Positions 26,578 to 35,917 of a stretch of DNA of 64,000 nt are shown here, one piece after another. The stretch's first letter is position 1, and each line of letters opens with the position of its first letter. A model generated the notes under the pieces. It made no database searches. It saw only the letters and a program-made list of their open reading frames with translations, and was not told the origin of the DNA. Source of the stretch: Rhodopirellula sp. (lineage in GTDB: Bacteria > Planctomycetota > Planctomycetia > Pirellulales > Pirellulaceae); NCBI GenBank assembly GCA_003513555.1, contig DOPG01000178.1, forward strand, positions 1 to 64,000. Reading direction: 5' to 3'. Position numbers and translations under genes: made by a program.

Positions 26578-26891
26578 TTCCAAAACGTTATCAAAAGATG
26601 CATCAATCACATCCCGAATTGATGGAGGCATACGAATCCTTTGGAAAAGCAGCCAAGGATGCAGGTCCGTTATCCGTAAGAGAAATTGCATTGGTAAAAT
26701 TAGCCATCTCGCTGGGTGCGGGTTTGGAAGGTGCGTCTCATTCCCACTGCCGCAAGGCATTGGAAGCAGGCTGCCAACCCGAAGATTTAACACATGTTTC
26801 AATTCTCACAGCCCCCACTCTCGGGTTTCCCTCCATGATGCGATCAAAGTCATGGGTTGAGTCGGTCACTTCCCAAAAGTCCGATAGTTAG
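26574..26891 (+). CDS. Carboxymuconolactone decarboxylase-like (AhpD-fold) protein
   Basis: A 105-residue helical protein whose core SVREIALVKLAISLGAGLEGASHSHCRKALEAGCQPEDLTHV matches the carboxymuconolactone decarboxylase/AhpD family. The redox CxxC of AhpD is absent; only one Cys stands in SHSHC. It is thus unlikely to be a peroxidase partner, and its activity is unknown. It overlaps the CobA-HemD stop by four bases and precedes mobA by seven bases, so all three are probably one transcript. Confidence 0.75.
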   Translation: MIPKRYQKMHQSHPELMEAYESFGKAAKDAGPLSVREIALVKLAISLGAGLEGASHSHCRKALEAGCQPEDLTHVSILTAPTLGFPSMMRSKSWVESVTSQKSDS

Positions 26892-26898
26892 CATCACT

Positions 26899-27471
26899 AT
26901 GCAATCGATTCTTGGCGTCGTTTTGTGCGGCGGAAATTCGAATCGCATGGGACGCGATAAATCGATGATCCACCATAAGAACGGCCTGACCTTCATTGAG
27001 CATGCTGCCGACAGGCTAAAGCCGATCTGCGATGAGGTCTGCCTTGCCGGCAAATCGCACTCATGGGCCGATCTAGTCGCATTGCCTGACCTGATCCCAA
27101 ATCAAGGTCCCATCTTTGGTGTCTTGCAGGCTCTTCATTATGCAGCCAGACAAACAGGTAGAAACCAAAAACATCAGGCATGCCTGATCACACCGGTGGA
27201 CATGCCAAATCTCACCACAGATGATCTTCGCAAACTCATACTCGGCTGGAAAACAAATAACGACCTCACTTATGCAGTCAGTGGACCGGAAAGAAAACGA
27301 CAACCGTTGGTAGGAATCTATCCCACTCGGCTGCACGAAGCTATTTCTCTACACGCAAAAACAGACTCCAGCCTAATGCGTTGGATCAAAAAAAAGGACG
27401 CAACTCAAATCGCATTGGATGAGGCACATTGCCAAAACATGAATCGCCCAGAAGACCTGACCGGAATCTAA
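26899..27471 (+). CDS. mobA: Molybdenum cofactor guanylyltransferase
   Basis: MobA adds GMP from GTP to molybdopterin to form the MGD cofactor of many oxidoreductases. The nucleotide-binding motif GVVLCGGNSNRMGRDKSMI lies at the N-terminus; LIPNQGPIFGVLQAL and TPVDMPNLT follow in the family order. The length of 190 is normal. The frame is open from 26857, but ATG 26899 gives the expected N-terminus. It is in a run with CobA-HemD, and moeA lies 0.7 kb downstream. Confidence 0.9.
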   Translation: MQSILGVVLCGGNSNRMGRDKSMIHHKNGLTFIEHAADRLKPICDEVCLAGKSHSWADLVALPDLIPNQGPIFGVLQALHYAARQTGRNQKHQACLITPVDMPNLTTDDLRKLILGWKTNNDLTYAVSGPERKRQPLVGIYPTRLHEAISLHAKTDSSLMRWIKKKDATQIALDEAHCQNMNRPEDLTGI

Positions 27472-27484
27472 CGAAGCTGTTCCT

Positions 27485-27799
27485 TCACTGCTTGTGCTCA
27501 CCAAGCATGCACGTTTCAGTGACTGCAAAATTGAAATCTACCGAAATCCAACTGACTGAAATTGATTCCATTGCGTACGCGAACAGCAAATGCGGCACCA
27601 TCCGCGCCCAAGAGTCAGAAACACCAACGTCGTCCCATTCACAACCATGCCCATCACGGACGGCAAACAAGACACGATTGTCAATGACGGCCATGACGCT
27701 GGTCCAGCGCATGACATCATTCTTGCGAGCCACATTTTTTGGTTTTCCAGCGAGCTTCATCCACCATTTGTCATCGGTGACGAACGACTTGAACCGCAC
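27485..27799 (-). CDS. Possible hypothetical protein, 104 residues
   Basis: I do not recognise it. The sequence begins with GTG and reads RFKSFVTDDKWWMKLAGKP, continues with AVIDNRVLFAVRDGHGCEWDDVG, and ends in a more hydrophobic strand-like part. This looks more protein-like than the overlapping rightward frames. No ribosome site is visible, and the frame is blocked by a TGA about 33 bases upstream. It is convergent with mobA (13 bases apart). Confidence 0.4.
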   Translation of the reverse strand: MRFKSFVTDDKWWMKLAGKPKNVARKNDVMRWTSVMAVIDNRVLFAVRDGHGCEWDDVGVSDSWARMVPHLLFAYAMESISVSWISVDFNFAVTETCMLGEHKQ

Positions 27800-28203
27800 C
27801 AGTGGAATAGTGGTCAGCTGCGTGATAATTCAATCGCGGCTGCAAATAAGTTCGCTCCGAAGGGTGACTTGAAGTCACTTCTTCACTTCAACCGTACGGC
27901 GGTCTGATGATCCTTCAAAACAACGGACCCATGACTTTGCATCCCGCGTATGCGCATGGTGTGCCTTTATCGTGGAAAAGAACGTGGATAGCAGGAACAC
28001 ATAAAAAAGTTGGCTAGGTAATATGAATCTAACATCAACCTAGCCACTGGGGGGTGACTTCCCTCCATACTCGATATTCTGGTCAGGAAGCAAATCACAT
28101 CTATGAGTGCCATAACTCTTGTACCGGCTGACAGTATTCCTTAAGTTTCGCATCGCCCCTGTGCAATCCTGTCGCAATTCCGACCAGATCGAATGCTTGA
28201 ACC
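27800..28203. other. Intergenic region before moeA
   Basis: About 400 bases with no convincing gene. It holds one 9-bp inverted repeat (28011-28046), listed separately. Nothing resembling a tRNA is seen. Confidence 0.45.
28011..28046 (+). repeat. 9-bp inverted repeat upstream of moeA
   Basis: tggctaggt (28011-28019) and acctagcca (28038-28046) are exact complements around an 18-base loop, about 160 bases before moeA. It could be a regulatory hairpin in the leader or an operator. It is too small to be a known Moco riboswitch. Confidence 0.5.
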
Positions 28204-29394
28204 ATGAAATTTGAATTCCCCAACGATGCTTTACTCGCACTTTCAGAGAAGCTGCACGCAGTGGCAACCGAGTCTCTTGATCGTGCACACCAAGGTCGAA
28301 TATTAGCGAGCAGCGTGACCGCTGATCGTGACAGCCCTGCTGCTGATGTATCAGCCATGGATGGCTATGCAATTCGCATGACACAGGCAAGCCAGACAAC
28401 AACGTTACCGATCCTCGGTGAATCTGCTGCAGGTTCACCCGCTCCAGAAATGCCTTCAGATGGCGTTTTAAGAATTTTCACGGGTGCGATTGTGCCGCAA
28501 GGCTGTGACGCGGTGATAAAACGCGAAGACACGGAAGAATTAGGATCGGAGATCCGACTCAAGTTGGATCCAACTGAAATATCCAAGGGGCAACACATTC
28601 GTCGCGCTGGCGAAAATGCTCCGAAGGACTCAACTGTTCTCCAACCCGGTATCGCGATCAATGGCGCCCACAAAGCCACCATGGCTAACTTTGGATCCTC
28701 AACCGTTGATGTTTTCCGGCCTGTTCGAGTCACCATTCTGACCACAGGAGATGAGGTCGGAAATTTTCAAGAAGAAGCTCCCATGCCATGGCAACTACGG
28801 AACAGTAATCGCGAAGCAATCGCAACGCTGCTAACCGCACACAACTGGATCTCGATCGTCTCAGTCGAACACTGCATCGATGACCAAAAACAACTTCATG
28901 ATACGCTCACTGAGCGTCTGAAAACCTCAGATGCCATCCTGATGACCGGCGGGGTATCGATGGGTGACTACGACTACGTTCCCGACGTGATCAAAGATTT
29001 GGGTGGAGATATTGTTTTCCACGGCTTACCGATCCGCCCGGGTAAGCCCGTCTTGGGCGCTGTAACGAAGAATGGAAAACTATTGTTGGGCTTACCCGGC
29101 AATCCAGTCAGCGCTACGATGGGATGCCAACGACTCGGCATACCTCTACTTGCTTCCATAGCCGGAAAAAACAGCTGGCTACCTAAAGTGCCTGTAGTAC
29201 AACTGAAAGACGGGGGTCAAAAATCCATACCGTTGACTTGGCTGCGTTTGGTAAAATTAGTCGACAATGGGGTGGCCGAACCAGTCCTCACACAAGGTTC
29301 AGGAGATCTCGTCTCCCTGGGCAATAGTGATGGATTTATCGAGGTTCCTCCCCATGAAACTGGTGAAGGACCTTGGCCATTTCATGCATGGTGA
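28204..29394 (+). CDS. moeA: Molybdopterin molybdenumtransferase
   Basis: MoeA inserts molybdate into adenylated molybdopterin to make molybdenum cofactor. The 396-residue protein has DSPAADVSAMDGYAIR near residue 42, GAIVPQGCDAVIKREDTE, VTILTTGDEVG, MTGGVSMGDYDYV, and HGLPIRPGKP with LGLPGNPVSATMG. All are standard MoeA blocks in the right order. The C-terminal domain IV is present. With mobA and siroheme genes nearby it suggests support for molybdenum and siroheme enzymes, such as nitrate and nitrite reductases, though neither is in the window. Confidence 0.94.
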   Translation: MKFEFPNDALLALSEKLHAVATESLDRAHQGRILASSVTADRDSPAADVSAMDGYAIRMTQASQTTTLPILGESAAGSPAPEMPSDGVLRIFTGAIVPQGCDAVIKREDTEELGSEIRLKLDPTEISKGQHIRRAGENAPKDSTVLQPGIAINGAHKATMANFGSSTVDVFRPVRVTILTTGDEVGNFQEEAPMPWQLRNSNREAIATLLTAHNWISIVSVEHCIDDQKQLHDTLTERLKTSDAILMTGGVSMGDYDYVPDVIKDLGGDIVFHGLPIRPGKPVLGAVTKNGKLLLGLPGNPVSATMGCQRLGIPLLASIAGKNSWLPKVPVVQLKDGGQKSIPLTWLRLVKLVDNGVAEPVLTQGSGDLVSLGNSDGFIEVPPHETGEGPWPFHAW

Positions 29395-29584
29395 GCCAAA
29401 GATGACTGCCCACAAGCGAATGCTGAAGCAAACAAAACCACCTGAGGACAGTGTCTTGTCCGATAGAATAACATTGACAATCGCTACGTAACGTGGCTCG
29501 CAGAATTAGCAAACAACATTTTCAAAATCACCTTGAAGTACACAGTTTGCTCGCGAGTTATTCACTCGCTGTAACCCAATCGTT

Positions 29585-30148
29585 ATGACACCGGATTCCA
29601 TCAATCCCTATCAGCCAACCGTTGCAGTATCTGAGAAAAATGCGGATACGGTATCCGCAATACAATTTCGCCTAACGCAACGTCTTCTTCGACACAGTGA
29701 ATCGAAGTATCTAATCCAATCCAACTCGAACCGTTTAATGCTCGGTTCGATGTTGATCATCACAATAAGTACTCTGATTTTCATCGTTGCCCTGTTGGCC
29801 GGAGCACTTTCGTTCTTTACTGCTTTGATCGGGACCATGGTTGCAGCGAGCACTGCCTACCTGGCTTTGGTGCACCGTGCCAAAATTGAAATTCGCCAAA
29901 ACCTGAAACGACATGGTATGGAAGATGGAGCAGTATGCTCTGCCACGCTGAATATAGATTCTGTGATCATCAATACGCCGACAGGAACTTATCATTGGCC
30001 AACCGGCAAACTAAGGACCTATAAAACACAGAAAGGTCAGCTACTTATTCCACGCGAGCCTATTTTCTTGATCATTCCGAAAGTGAATGAATCTACGCGT
30101 GCCGAATATAAAGCGTTGGTCAAAGCAATCAAAAACCGGACCCGCTAA
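29585..30148 (+). CDS. Two-helix membrane protein with NPYQP N-terminus, unknown function
   Basis: The 187-residue protein starts MTPDSINPYQP, a short motif seen at the start of many small planctomycete membrane proteins. Two adjoining membrane helices (LMLGSMLIITISTLIFIVALLAG and the following FFTALIGTMVAASTAYLAL, about 51-93) form a hairpin. The C-terminal cytoplasmic part (from about 100) resembles YcxB-like domains: TYHWPTGKLRTYKTQKGQLLIP and FLIIPKV. The role is unknown. It is convergent with the DUF1501 gene. Confidence 0.6.
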   Translation: MTPDSINPYQPTVAVSEKNADTVSAIQFRLTQRLLRHSESKYLIQSNSNRLMLGSMLIITISTLIFIVALLAGALSFFTALIGTMVAASTAYLALVHRAKIEIRQNLKRHGMEDGAVCSATLNIDSVIINTPTGTYHWPTGKLRTYKTQKGQLLIPREPIFLIIPKVNESTRAEYKALVKAIKNRTR

Positions 30149-30208
30149 TGATCAAAGAAATCACTTCAATCCTAGGCTAGCTGATCATTCGTCTTCAGCA
30201 ATGCGGCG

Positions 30209-31585
30209 TCAAGCAAGAATATCAGTGGCAACATTGCCATGAACATCTGTCAGACGAAAGTCACGCCCCGCGTACCGATACGTCAATTGCTCATGATCGA
30301 GGCCTAGCAAATGCAGAATGGTTGCGTGCCAATCGTGTATATGGCATTTGTTGTCGACCGCTTCATAACCATGCTCATCCGTTGCGCCATAGCTGAAGCC
30401 ACCTTTCACGCCCCCACCCGCCATCCAGGTCGTATAGCCTTTGTTATTGTGATTACGACCATCACCACCCTGTGCCGCCGGTGTCCGTCCGAACTCCCCA
30501 CCCCAAATCACCAGAGTGTCCTTCAATAACCCGCGCTGTTTCAAATCGCGCAAGAGTCCCGCGATGGGCAGATCACAGGCATCAGCACGAGCTTTGTGAT
30601 CTGTTGTCAAATTGACATGCTGATCCCAATTTCCATGTGTGACCTCAACGAATCGCACACCTGCCTCGATAAAACGTCGTGCTAACAGGCATTGCTTGCC
30701 AAAATTCGCCGTCCTCGGGTCATTGACCCCATACATAGCACGCGTCTTTTCACTTTCCCCCGAGGTGTCCATCAATTCTGGCATCGCGTCCTGCATGCGA
30801 AACGCAAGTTCATAAGATTCGATTACCCCTTCAACCCCCGGGTGGTACTTTTCTCTTTGCAACTTGCCCCGATTCAGTGACTGGATGTAGTCCAACTGCC
30901 TACGCTGTTGTTTATCCGAGAGATTCGGGTTCCTAATGTCAGGAACTGACTCGCCGCCCCCCCCTCGGCTTAACCTCGGCAAGCTACGGCCACTGCGTCC
31001 CACTTTTGTCCCTCCATAAATCGCAGGCAGAAAGGAACTGCCATAATTTCGAGATGTCCCCGACGGAGGGCTGAGCGATACAAATCCCGGTAAGCTGTCA
31101 TTCTCGGTCCCCAGTCCATAGAGCGTCCACGCCCCCAAAGAGGGACGAATGAACTGTGCAGTCCCTGTATGCATTTGAGTCATTGCACCAGGATGCACAG
31201 GCTGGTCACACTGCATCGATCGAATCAGGCAAAGATCATCTGCCTGCTTCGCCACTTCCGGAAAAACGTCCGAAATCCACAATCCGCTTTCGCCTCGCTG
31301 CCTGAATTGCCAAGGTGACTTCAAGAGTGTCCCACCATACTTGCCACGTTTTCCATGATCCTTGGCTAACTGGGGCTTGTAGTCGAAGGTATCAACGTGC
31401 GAGGGGCCGCCTTGCATGCAGAGGAAAATCACCCGCTTGGCACGAGGTGCAAAATGCGAAGACTTCGGTGCAAGTGGATTCAGATTGGCCTGTTCTTCGG
31501 CCTTCACGCGATTCGCCAAGCTAGCAAATGCGAGATAACCAAATCCAGCAGAAACAGTTTTCAGTAGATTTCGACGAGAATGCAT
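30209..31585 (-). CDS. DUF1501 protein with twin-arginine-type signal
   Basis: A 458-residue sulfatase-like family protein exported by a Tat-type signal (HSRRNLLKTVSAGFGYLAFASLA). The core AKRVIFLCMQGGPSHVDTFDYKP is the DUF1501 opening motif; TLVIWGGEFGRTPAAQGGDGRNH and the C-terminal HDWHATILHLLGLDHEQLTYRYAGRDFRLTDVHG complete it. DUF1501 genes in planctomycetes are nearly always paired with PSCyt1/PSD1 genes, as here (58 bases upstream). The pair is thought to process complex polysaccharides, but no activity is proven. It is the last gene of a leftward run. Confidence 0.92.
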   Translation of the reverse strand: MHSRRNLLKTVSAGFGYLAFASLANRVKAEEQANLNPLAPKSSHFAPRAKRVIFLCMQGGPSHVDTFDYKPQLAKDHGKRGKYGGTLLKSPWQFRQRGESGLWISDVFPEVAKQADDLCLIRSMQCDQPVHPGAMTQMHTGTAQFIRPSLGAWTLYGLGTENDSLPGFVSLSPPSGTSRNYGSSFLPAIYGGTKVGRSGRSLPRLSRGGGGESVPDIRNPNLSDKQQRRQLDYIQSLNRGKLQREKYHPGVEGVIESYELAFRMQDAMPELMDTSGESEKTRAMYGVNDPRTANFGKQCLLARRFIEAGVRFVEVTHGNWDQHVNLTTDHKARADACDLPIAGLLRDLKQRGLLKDTLVIWGGEFGRTPAAQGGDGRNHNNKGYTTWMAGGGVKGGFSYGATDEHGYEAVDNKCHIHDWHATILHLLGLDHEQLTYRYAGRDFRLTDVHGNVATDILA

Positions 31586-31643
31586 GGTAATGATTCCAAC
31601 AGTATTTCCCTAGCAGGACTTTTCAACGCGCCCAAAAAGATCA

Positions 31644-34430
31644 TCAGTCGACATACCGAAATTCAGCTGATGCAAATAAACTCTGGCAAAGAACAGATAG
31701 AGTTGAATCACTCAATGAACGTGCCTGCCCCCCATACGATCTCAAGAGTGCCTCGCTTGCGCGACTTTCGCCTGAAGTAGGAGGACGTGCGTAGGCTAGC
31801 AAGAACAGGAATTCGATTTGATCACTTACGTTTCCGTCAATCTGTTTCACTCGACTTGCAAAGCCTTTGCTTTGCCTGATCACAAATGGATTGTTCATCA
31901 TGTAGAGTGCCTGGTTTGCCGTATTCGATGACTCCCGCACTCCAGTCACCGCACTGGCGTCAGCGAAGTCAAAGACATCCAACGAGCGTGGAGCCTGATC
32001 ACGTACAATTGGCAAATAGACACTACGATACTTGGCATGTTCCATATCCAGACCATTACCAACTAACGCGGTAGCTTCGCGAACTGCGGCCTCAATCAAC
32101 TCTCTCTGACTACTAGTCGCCCCTTCCATGCCGAATCGCCCATAGCGCTGCATCATGAGAAGGTTCGCCCGACCTCGTGGGGTAATATTTGGCGAATTGG
32201 GTTTGATTTGTGGCTGGGATTGCCCCGCGTTTAGCCTTCCCATTCCTTTGCGAAAACTGTTCATACGTGAACTCCCAGGACCGCGCGATCCGCTTTCATT
32301 TTGCAAGGCATTCATCACGTTTTTCTTTGCCCGCTCAACAACTTCCCGAGCATTTGCTCGCGGGTCTCCCAGAGAACCGTCGCGGACCCGCAGATAGCCG
32401 GCCTTGGCAACCTCTGATCCACGAGGACGATCAAAATCGATTTCACCGCTAATGCTCAGCATTGCGTCGCGAATCGCCTCTGCATCGAGTCGCTTGGGAT
32501 TGGCACGCCACAGCAATGCATTGCCAGGGTCATATTCGTGGTACTGCTCGTCATAAGCAGTGCTCATGCGATAGACCCTGGAATTTGCTATCTGGCGGAT
32601 CAAACTTTTCACGGACCAACCAGATTCCATGAACTCAACCGCCAAATGGTCAAGCAAATCTGGGTGGCTTGGCGTTTGACCAGTCACACCAAAGTTCTCC
32701 GTCGAAGTCACAATCCCTTGACCTATCATGTGTTGCCAAATGCGATTGACCATCACCCGGGCTGTCAGCGGATGATCTTTACTACCAAGCCAATTTGCAA
32801 ATTCAAGTCTACCACTGGAATCATTTGCAATGCGGACCGGTGTAGCACACAAGACCTTGGGGAAACCTCTGGCAATCGTTTGTGCGGGCTGGTCTATTTC
32901 ACCCCGAACTAAGAGCTTCACATCAATCGGGTCACGCTTCTCCTGCACCCCCATGCAGTAACTATGGGGCTCTCCATTTTCATCCACTACTGCCAGTTTG
33001 GTTGACAACGTTGCCAATCGGTTCGCTGTTCGCAAGCGATTGCGAACAGCGTCTTGCGTTTCAATTTTCCCGGCAGCTCGATCACGACGCGACTGGGATG
33101 CTTCTGCAATCGTAGATGTAATGTCTGCACGGAGATCCGCTAACTCTTTTTTGCTGTATCGTGGATCGTAGGGATTTGGGTCCTCAATCGGCAACAACAG
33201 TAAGCTGCTTTGTCGCCTAGTTTGGGCAGTGCTAAAGATTCCAAACTCAGATGGCGGCGAACCCCAATAGGTATTCGCATTCGCGAAGACACCGGCCAAC
33301 GCGTAATAGTCTGTTTGCGGAATCGCATCGAACTTGTGGTCATGACAGCGTGCACACGCTACTGATGTACCCAAAAAGACTCTTGTGGTAGCGTCAATCT
33401 GCTCATCAATCAGATCCGCCGCGAACTGAACCCGATTTCTCTCGTTTACGTTCTTTGGGCCCATCGCCAAAAAGGTGGTCGCCACAAGATTTGAAGCCCA
33501 TTGCTCATCGCTCTTGGCTGGCAATAAATCTCCCGCAATCTGCTCCCTCACAAACTGATTGAAGGGTTTGTCTTGATTAAAAGAATCAATGACATAATCA
33601 CGGTACCGCCATGCGTGAGGATAGGTGTGGTTTACCTCGCGGCCAGTCGATTCTGCGAACCGGGCCACGTCAAGCCAATGCCGGCCCCAACGCTCTCCAA
33701 ATTGATCGTACTTCAATAAGCTATCAACAACATGCGTAATTGCCTGCTCAGGGCTCGATTTCCATTTCGCCTCGAAGTAGTTAATCTGCTGAAGAGTCGG
33801 CGGAAGCCCAATTAAATCAAAACAAAGTCGACGTAAGACCTTATACGCTTCTGCATCCTTGGCAGGCTCAATCCCTGCCTGCTCCAAGCGAGCGAGAATG
33901 AAATTATCTATTGACGTTGAAGGCCATTGTGTATTGCGAACACGTGGCGGTTGCTCTTTTTGGGGAGATTGGTAGGCCCAAAAATTTTCTCGAGCGTTCG
34001 CAATGTCTTCATCGGTGATCGATGACTGAACCTCGGAAATTTTGTTGACCCGAGGGTCTGGAGCCCCCATCGCAATCCATTTACGAAAATCGTTAATGAC
34101 GCTCTCTGAAAGTTTGCGTTTTGGTGGCATGACAAAATCTTCATGCACAATCGCATTGAACAGCAGACTTTCCTCAACATCACCCGGCACAATTGCCGGT
34201 CCGCTGCTGCCGCCAATCAACATCAATTCTCTGGTGTCAAGCCGCAGACCACCGCGGACATTTCCGGATTGGTTCGAATGACAGCCATAACACTCTCTGA
34301 TTAGCACTGGCCGAATTTTAGCCTCAAAGAATTTCAATTCATCGGACGTCAGTTGCTGTCCGTACGTCGGCACAACAGCAAACGCGAGAAGAATCAATAG
34401 CACTGGGCGTAAGGTAATCATGTCTGGCAT
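31644..34430 (-). CDS. PSCyt1-PSCyt2(DUF1549)-PSD1(DUF1553) secreted cytochrome-like protein
   Basis: The 928-residue protein has a signal peptide (VLLILLAFAVVPTYGQ), then a PSCyt1 domain with a single c-type haem motif CYGCH near residue 47 and IVPGDVEESLLF and VMPPKRKLS. The DUF1549 domain follows (SIDNFILARLEQAGI, RRLCFDLIGLPP, WGRHWLDVARFAESTG, RDYVIDSFNQDKPF), then DUF1553 in the last 400 residues (FANWLGSKDHPLTARVMVNRIWQHMIGQGIV). This planctomycete-typical architecture is of unknown activity but linked to polysaccharide use. The start may be the fourth codon, at 34421. It lies between the EF-hand and DUF1501 genes. Confidence 0.93.
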   Translation of the reverse strand: MPDMITLRPVLLILLAFAVVPTYGQQLTSDELKFFEAKIRPVLIRECYGCHSNQSGNVRGGLRLDTRELMLIGGSSGPAIVPGDVEESLLFNAIVHEDFVMPPKRKLSESVINDFRKWIAMGAPDPRVNKISEVQSSITDEDIANARENFWAYQSPQKEQPPRVRNTQWPSTSIDNFILARLEQAGIEPAKDAEAYKVLRRLCFDLIGLPPTLQQINYFEAKWKSSPEQAITHVVDSLLKYDQFGERWGRHWLDVARFAESTGREVNHTYPHAWRYRDYVIDSFNQDKPFNQFVREQIAGDLLPAKSDEQWASNLVATTFLAMGPKNVNERNRVQFAADLIDEQIDATTRVFLGTSVACARCHDHKFDAIPQTDYYALAGVFANANTYWGSPPSEFGIFSTAQTRRQSSLLLLPIEDPNPYDPRYSKKELADLRADITSTIAEASQSRRDRAAGKIETQDAVRNRLRTANRLATLSTKLAVVDENGEPHSYCMGVQEKRDPIDVKLLVRGEIDQPAQTIARGFPKVLCATPVRIANDSSGRLEFANWLGSKDHPLTARVMVNRIWQHMIGQGIVTSTENFGVTGQTPSHPDLLDHLAVEFMESGWSVKSLIRQIANSRVYRMSTAYDEQYHEYDPGNALLWRANPKRLDAEAIRDAMLSISGEIDFDRPRGSEVAKAGYLRVRDGSLGDPRANAREVVERAKKNVMNALQNESGSRGPGSSRMNSFRKGMGRLNAGQSQPQIKPNSPNITPRGRANLLMMQRYGRFGMEGATSSQRELIEAAVREATALVGNGLDMEHAKYRSVYLPIVRDQAPRSLDVFDFADASAVTGVRESSNTANQALYMMNNPFVIRQSKGFASRVKQIDGNVSDQIEFLFLLAYARPPTSGESRASEALLRSYGGQARSLSDSTLSVLCQSLFASAEFRYVD

Positions 34431-34501
34431 CCAAAATAATCGGCCTTAGACAAAAGGGGTAGCCATTGAAAGGTACCTCAGAATAGCGGACAAGGACGAC
34501 C

Positions 34502-35041
34502 TCATTGTGCTGTATTCGGTTCTGGTCGGCCCCCACCAGGGCGTTGCTCATGTGCTGGGTCACCACTTTGAACTCGAGAATGCCATTTGGGTGAGTTAAC
34601 GGCGGGTCGCTCCCTAACGTTTTTCAACTTATCCGAAAATGCCCCGGCGTACTTCGGCTCGTTGGGACGCCCCTTCGAGGGTTGATTTCTTCCACTTCCG
34701 GCTCCCAAATCCCGTCGCTTCCCCCTCCGATCAGCCACCGTTCTGCTCTGCGCCATTCTGCCCTGCCCTGCTCTACCTCGCTCATTTTTGGCTCGATGCA
34801 ACCGATCCCGCATGCCCTCAAACATCGCAGTCAGCTCCCACATATTCAGTATGCTGTCCCCATCAGTGTCAAAATCTGACAACATTTTTGATGCTCTATC
34901 TGCAGGTTGTCTCGCGACTGGCCCCCCTTTTTTACGGTCTGTTACGCGACTTTCCGCTCGTTGTGGCTTTTCCATGGCGTGAGCTAGCGGTGCCAAAAGA
35001 CCGATTACTAAGCATGAGAGTGCGGCGATGCAAATCTTCAT
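34502..35041 (-). CDS. Secreted EF-hand protein
   Basis: The 179-residue protein has a signal peptide ending near AHA (residues 20-22) and one EF-hand calcium loop, DFDTDGDSILNMWELTAMFE, with ligands Asp58, Asp60, Asp62 and Glu69. The rest is highly basic and low in complexity (Arg/Gly/Pro-rich) with no other domain. Small EF-hand proteins often precede PSCyt/DUF1501 genes in planctomycetes. The leftward run EF-hand, PSD1, DUF1501 has gaps of 71 and 58 bases and is probably one operon. Confidence 0.8.
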   Translation of the reverse strand: MKICIAALSCLVIGLLAPLAHAMEKPQRAESRVTDRKKGGPVARQPADRASKMLSDFDTDGDSILNMWELTAMFEGMRDRLHRAKNERGRAGQGRMAQSRTVADRRGKRRDLGAGSGRNQPSKGRPNEPKYAGAFSDKLKNVRERPAVNSPKWHSRVQSGDPAHEQRPGGGRPEPNTAQ

Positions 35042-35269
35042 TAGATGACTCTTGGTTCCTAAAAATTGTATTCAATGGCCAGCCCCACACGATGAAAACG
35101 GGCGGCATGGCCCGTTGAGGACTGAGAATCGTCAACTTTCTCATAAATATCAGTTCCGCAGGTATTCACGACCTTGTAGTGAAATTAAAGGGCGAAACCT
35201 GAACCAATCTCGCGGTATTAATCAAAAGTGGATCTGCCTGTCTGTTCTTCTAATCCTCGGTGGCACCCT

Positions 35270-35917
35270 ATGTCTGATACCTCAATTGGCGTCAAAAGTG
35301 AGCTCACAACACAAATGAGACAGGGAAGCAAGGATGCTCTAGCGACCATTTTTGCCAACTACCGCGAGCGTCTTCGCCGCATTATCCAGTTTCGCATTGA
35401 CTACCGAATCACAGCGAGAGTTTCGGATTCAGATATTTTGCAAGATACCTACATTGCCGCAGCAAAACGGCTCCCGCACTTTTCACAGCAAACAGAAATG
35501 TCTGCTTTTCTCTGGCTACGCCTGTTGGTGAAACAACAGTTAGTGGATATCCATCGACAGCATTTAAAGGCAGAGAAACGAGATGCCCGCAAAGAGATGG
35601 GGCTTCAGCCACACCAAGCATCCACACAGACGTCCATGGCTCTGGCTGTTCAGTTGGCCGAATCAATCACCGCAGCCAGTGAAGTTGTCGCAAGAGCCGA
35701 AACTATCGCTTTTTTGGAATCGTCGTTGAATGAAATGGACGAGATCGATCGTGAAGTGATTGCACTGCGACACTTTGAAGAACTAACAAACATTGAAACT
35801 GCCTGTGTATTGAACTTGCAACCCTCAGCAGCAAGCAAACGCTACCTCAGAGCGATGCGTCGTCTTTCCCAATTGATGTCGAAACATGAGGACTCACAAC
35901 ATGGAGGTGAAGCATGA
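35270..35917 (+). CDS. ECF-type RNA polymerase sigma factor
   Basis: The 215-residue protein has region 2 in SKDALATIFANYRERLRRIIQFRID and the adjoining VSDSDILQDTYIAAAKRL, and region 4 in SSLNEMDEIDREVIALRHFEELTNIETACVLNLQPSAASKRYLRAMRRLSQLM. The helix-turn-helix promoter-recognition segment is intact. The downstream kinase starts at the last four bases of this gene (ATGA), a coupling known in planctomycete ECF-kinase pairs, where phosphorylation of the sigma factor controls activity. No anti-sigma gene is adjacent. ATG 35270 is preferred; a GTG at 35228 is also in frame. Confidence 0.9.
   Translation: MSDTSIGVKSELTTQMRQGSKDALATIFANYRERLRRIIQFRIDYRITARVSDSDILQDTYIAAAKRLPHFSQQTEMSAFLWLRLLVKQQLVDIHRQHLKAEKRDARKEMGLQPHQASTQTSMALAVQLAESITAASEVVARAETIAFLESSLNEMDEIDREVIALRHFEELTNIETACVLNLQPSAASKRYLRAMRRLSQLMSKHEDSQHGGEA

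Noticed and set aside
27429..27907. Rightward ORFs after mobA
   Set aside because: No family match and composition unlike the neighbouring genes; the opposite-strand ORF is more protein-like.
28011..28046. Moco riboswitch before moeA
   Set aside because: Only one short stem is visible; the multi-helix structure of the known class is not seen.
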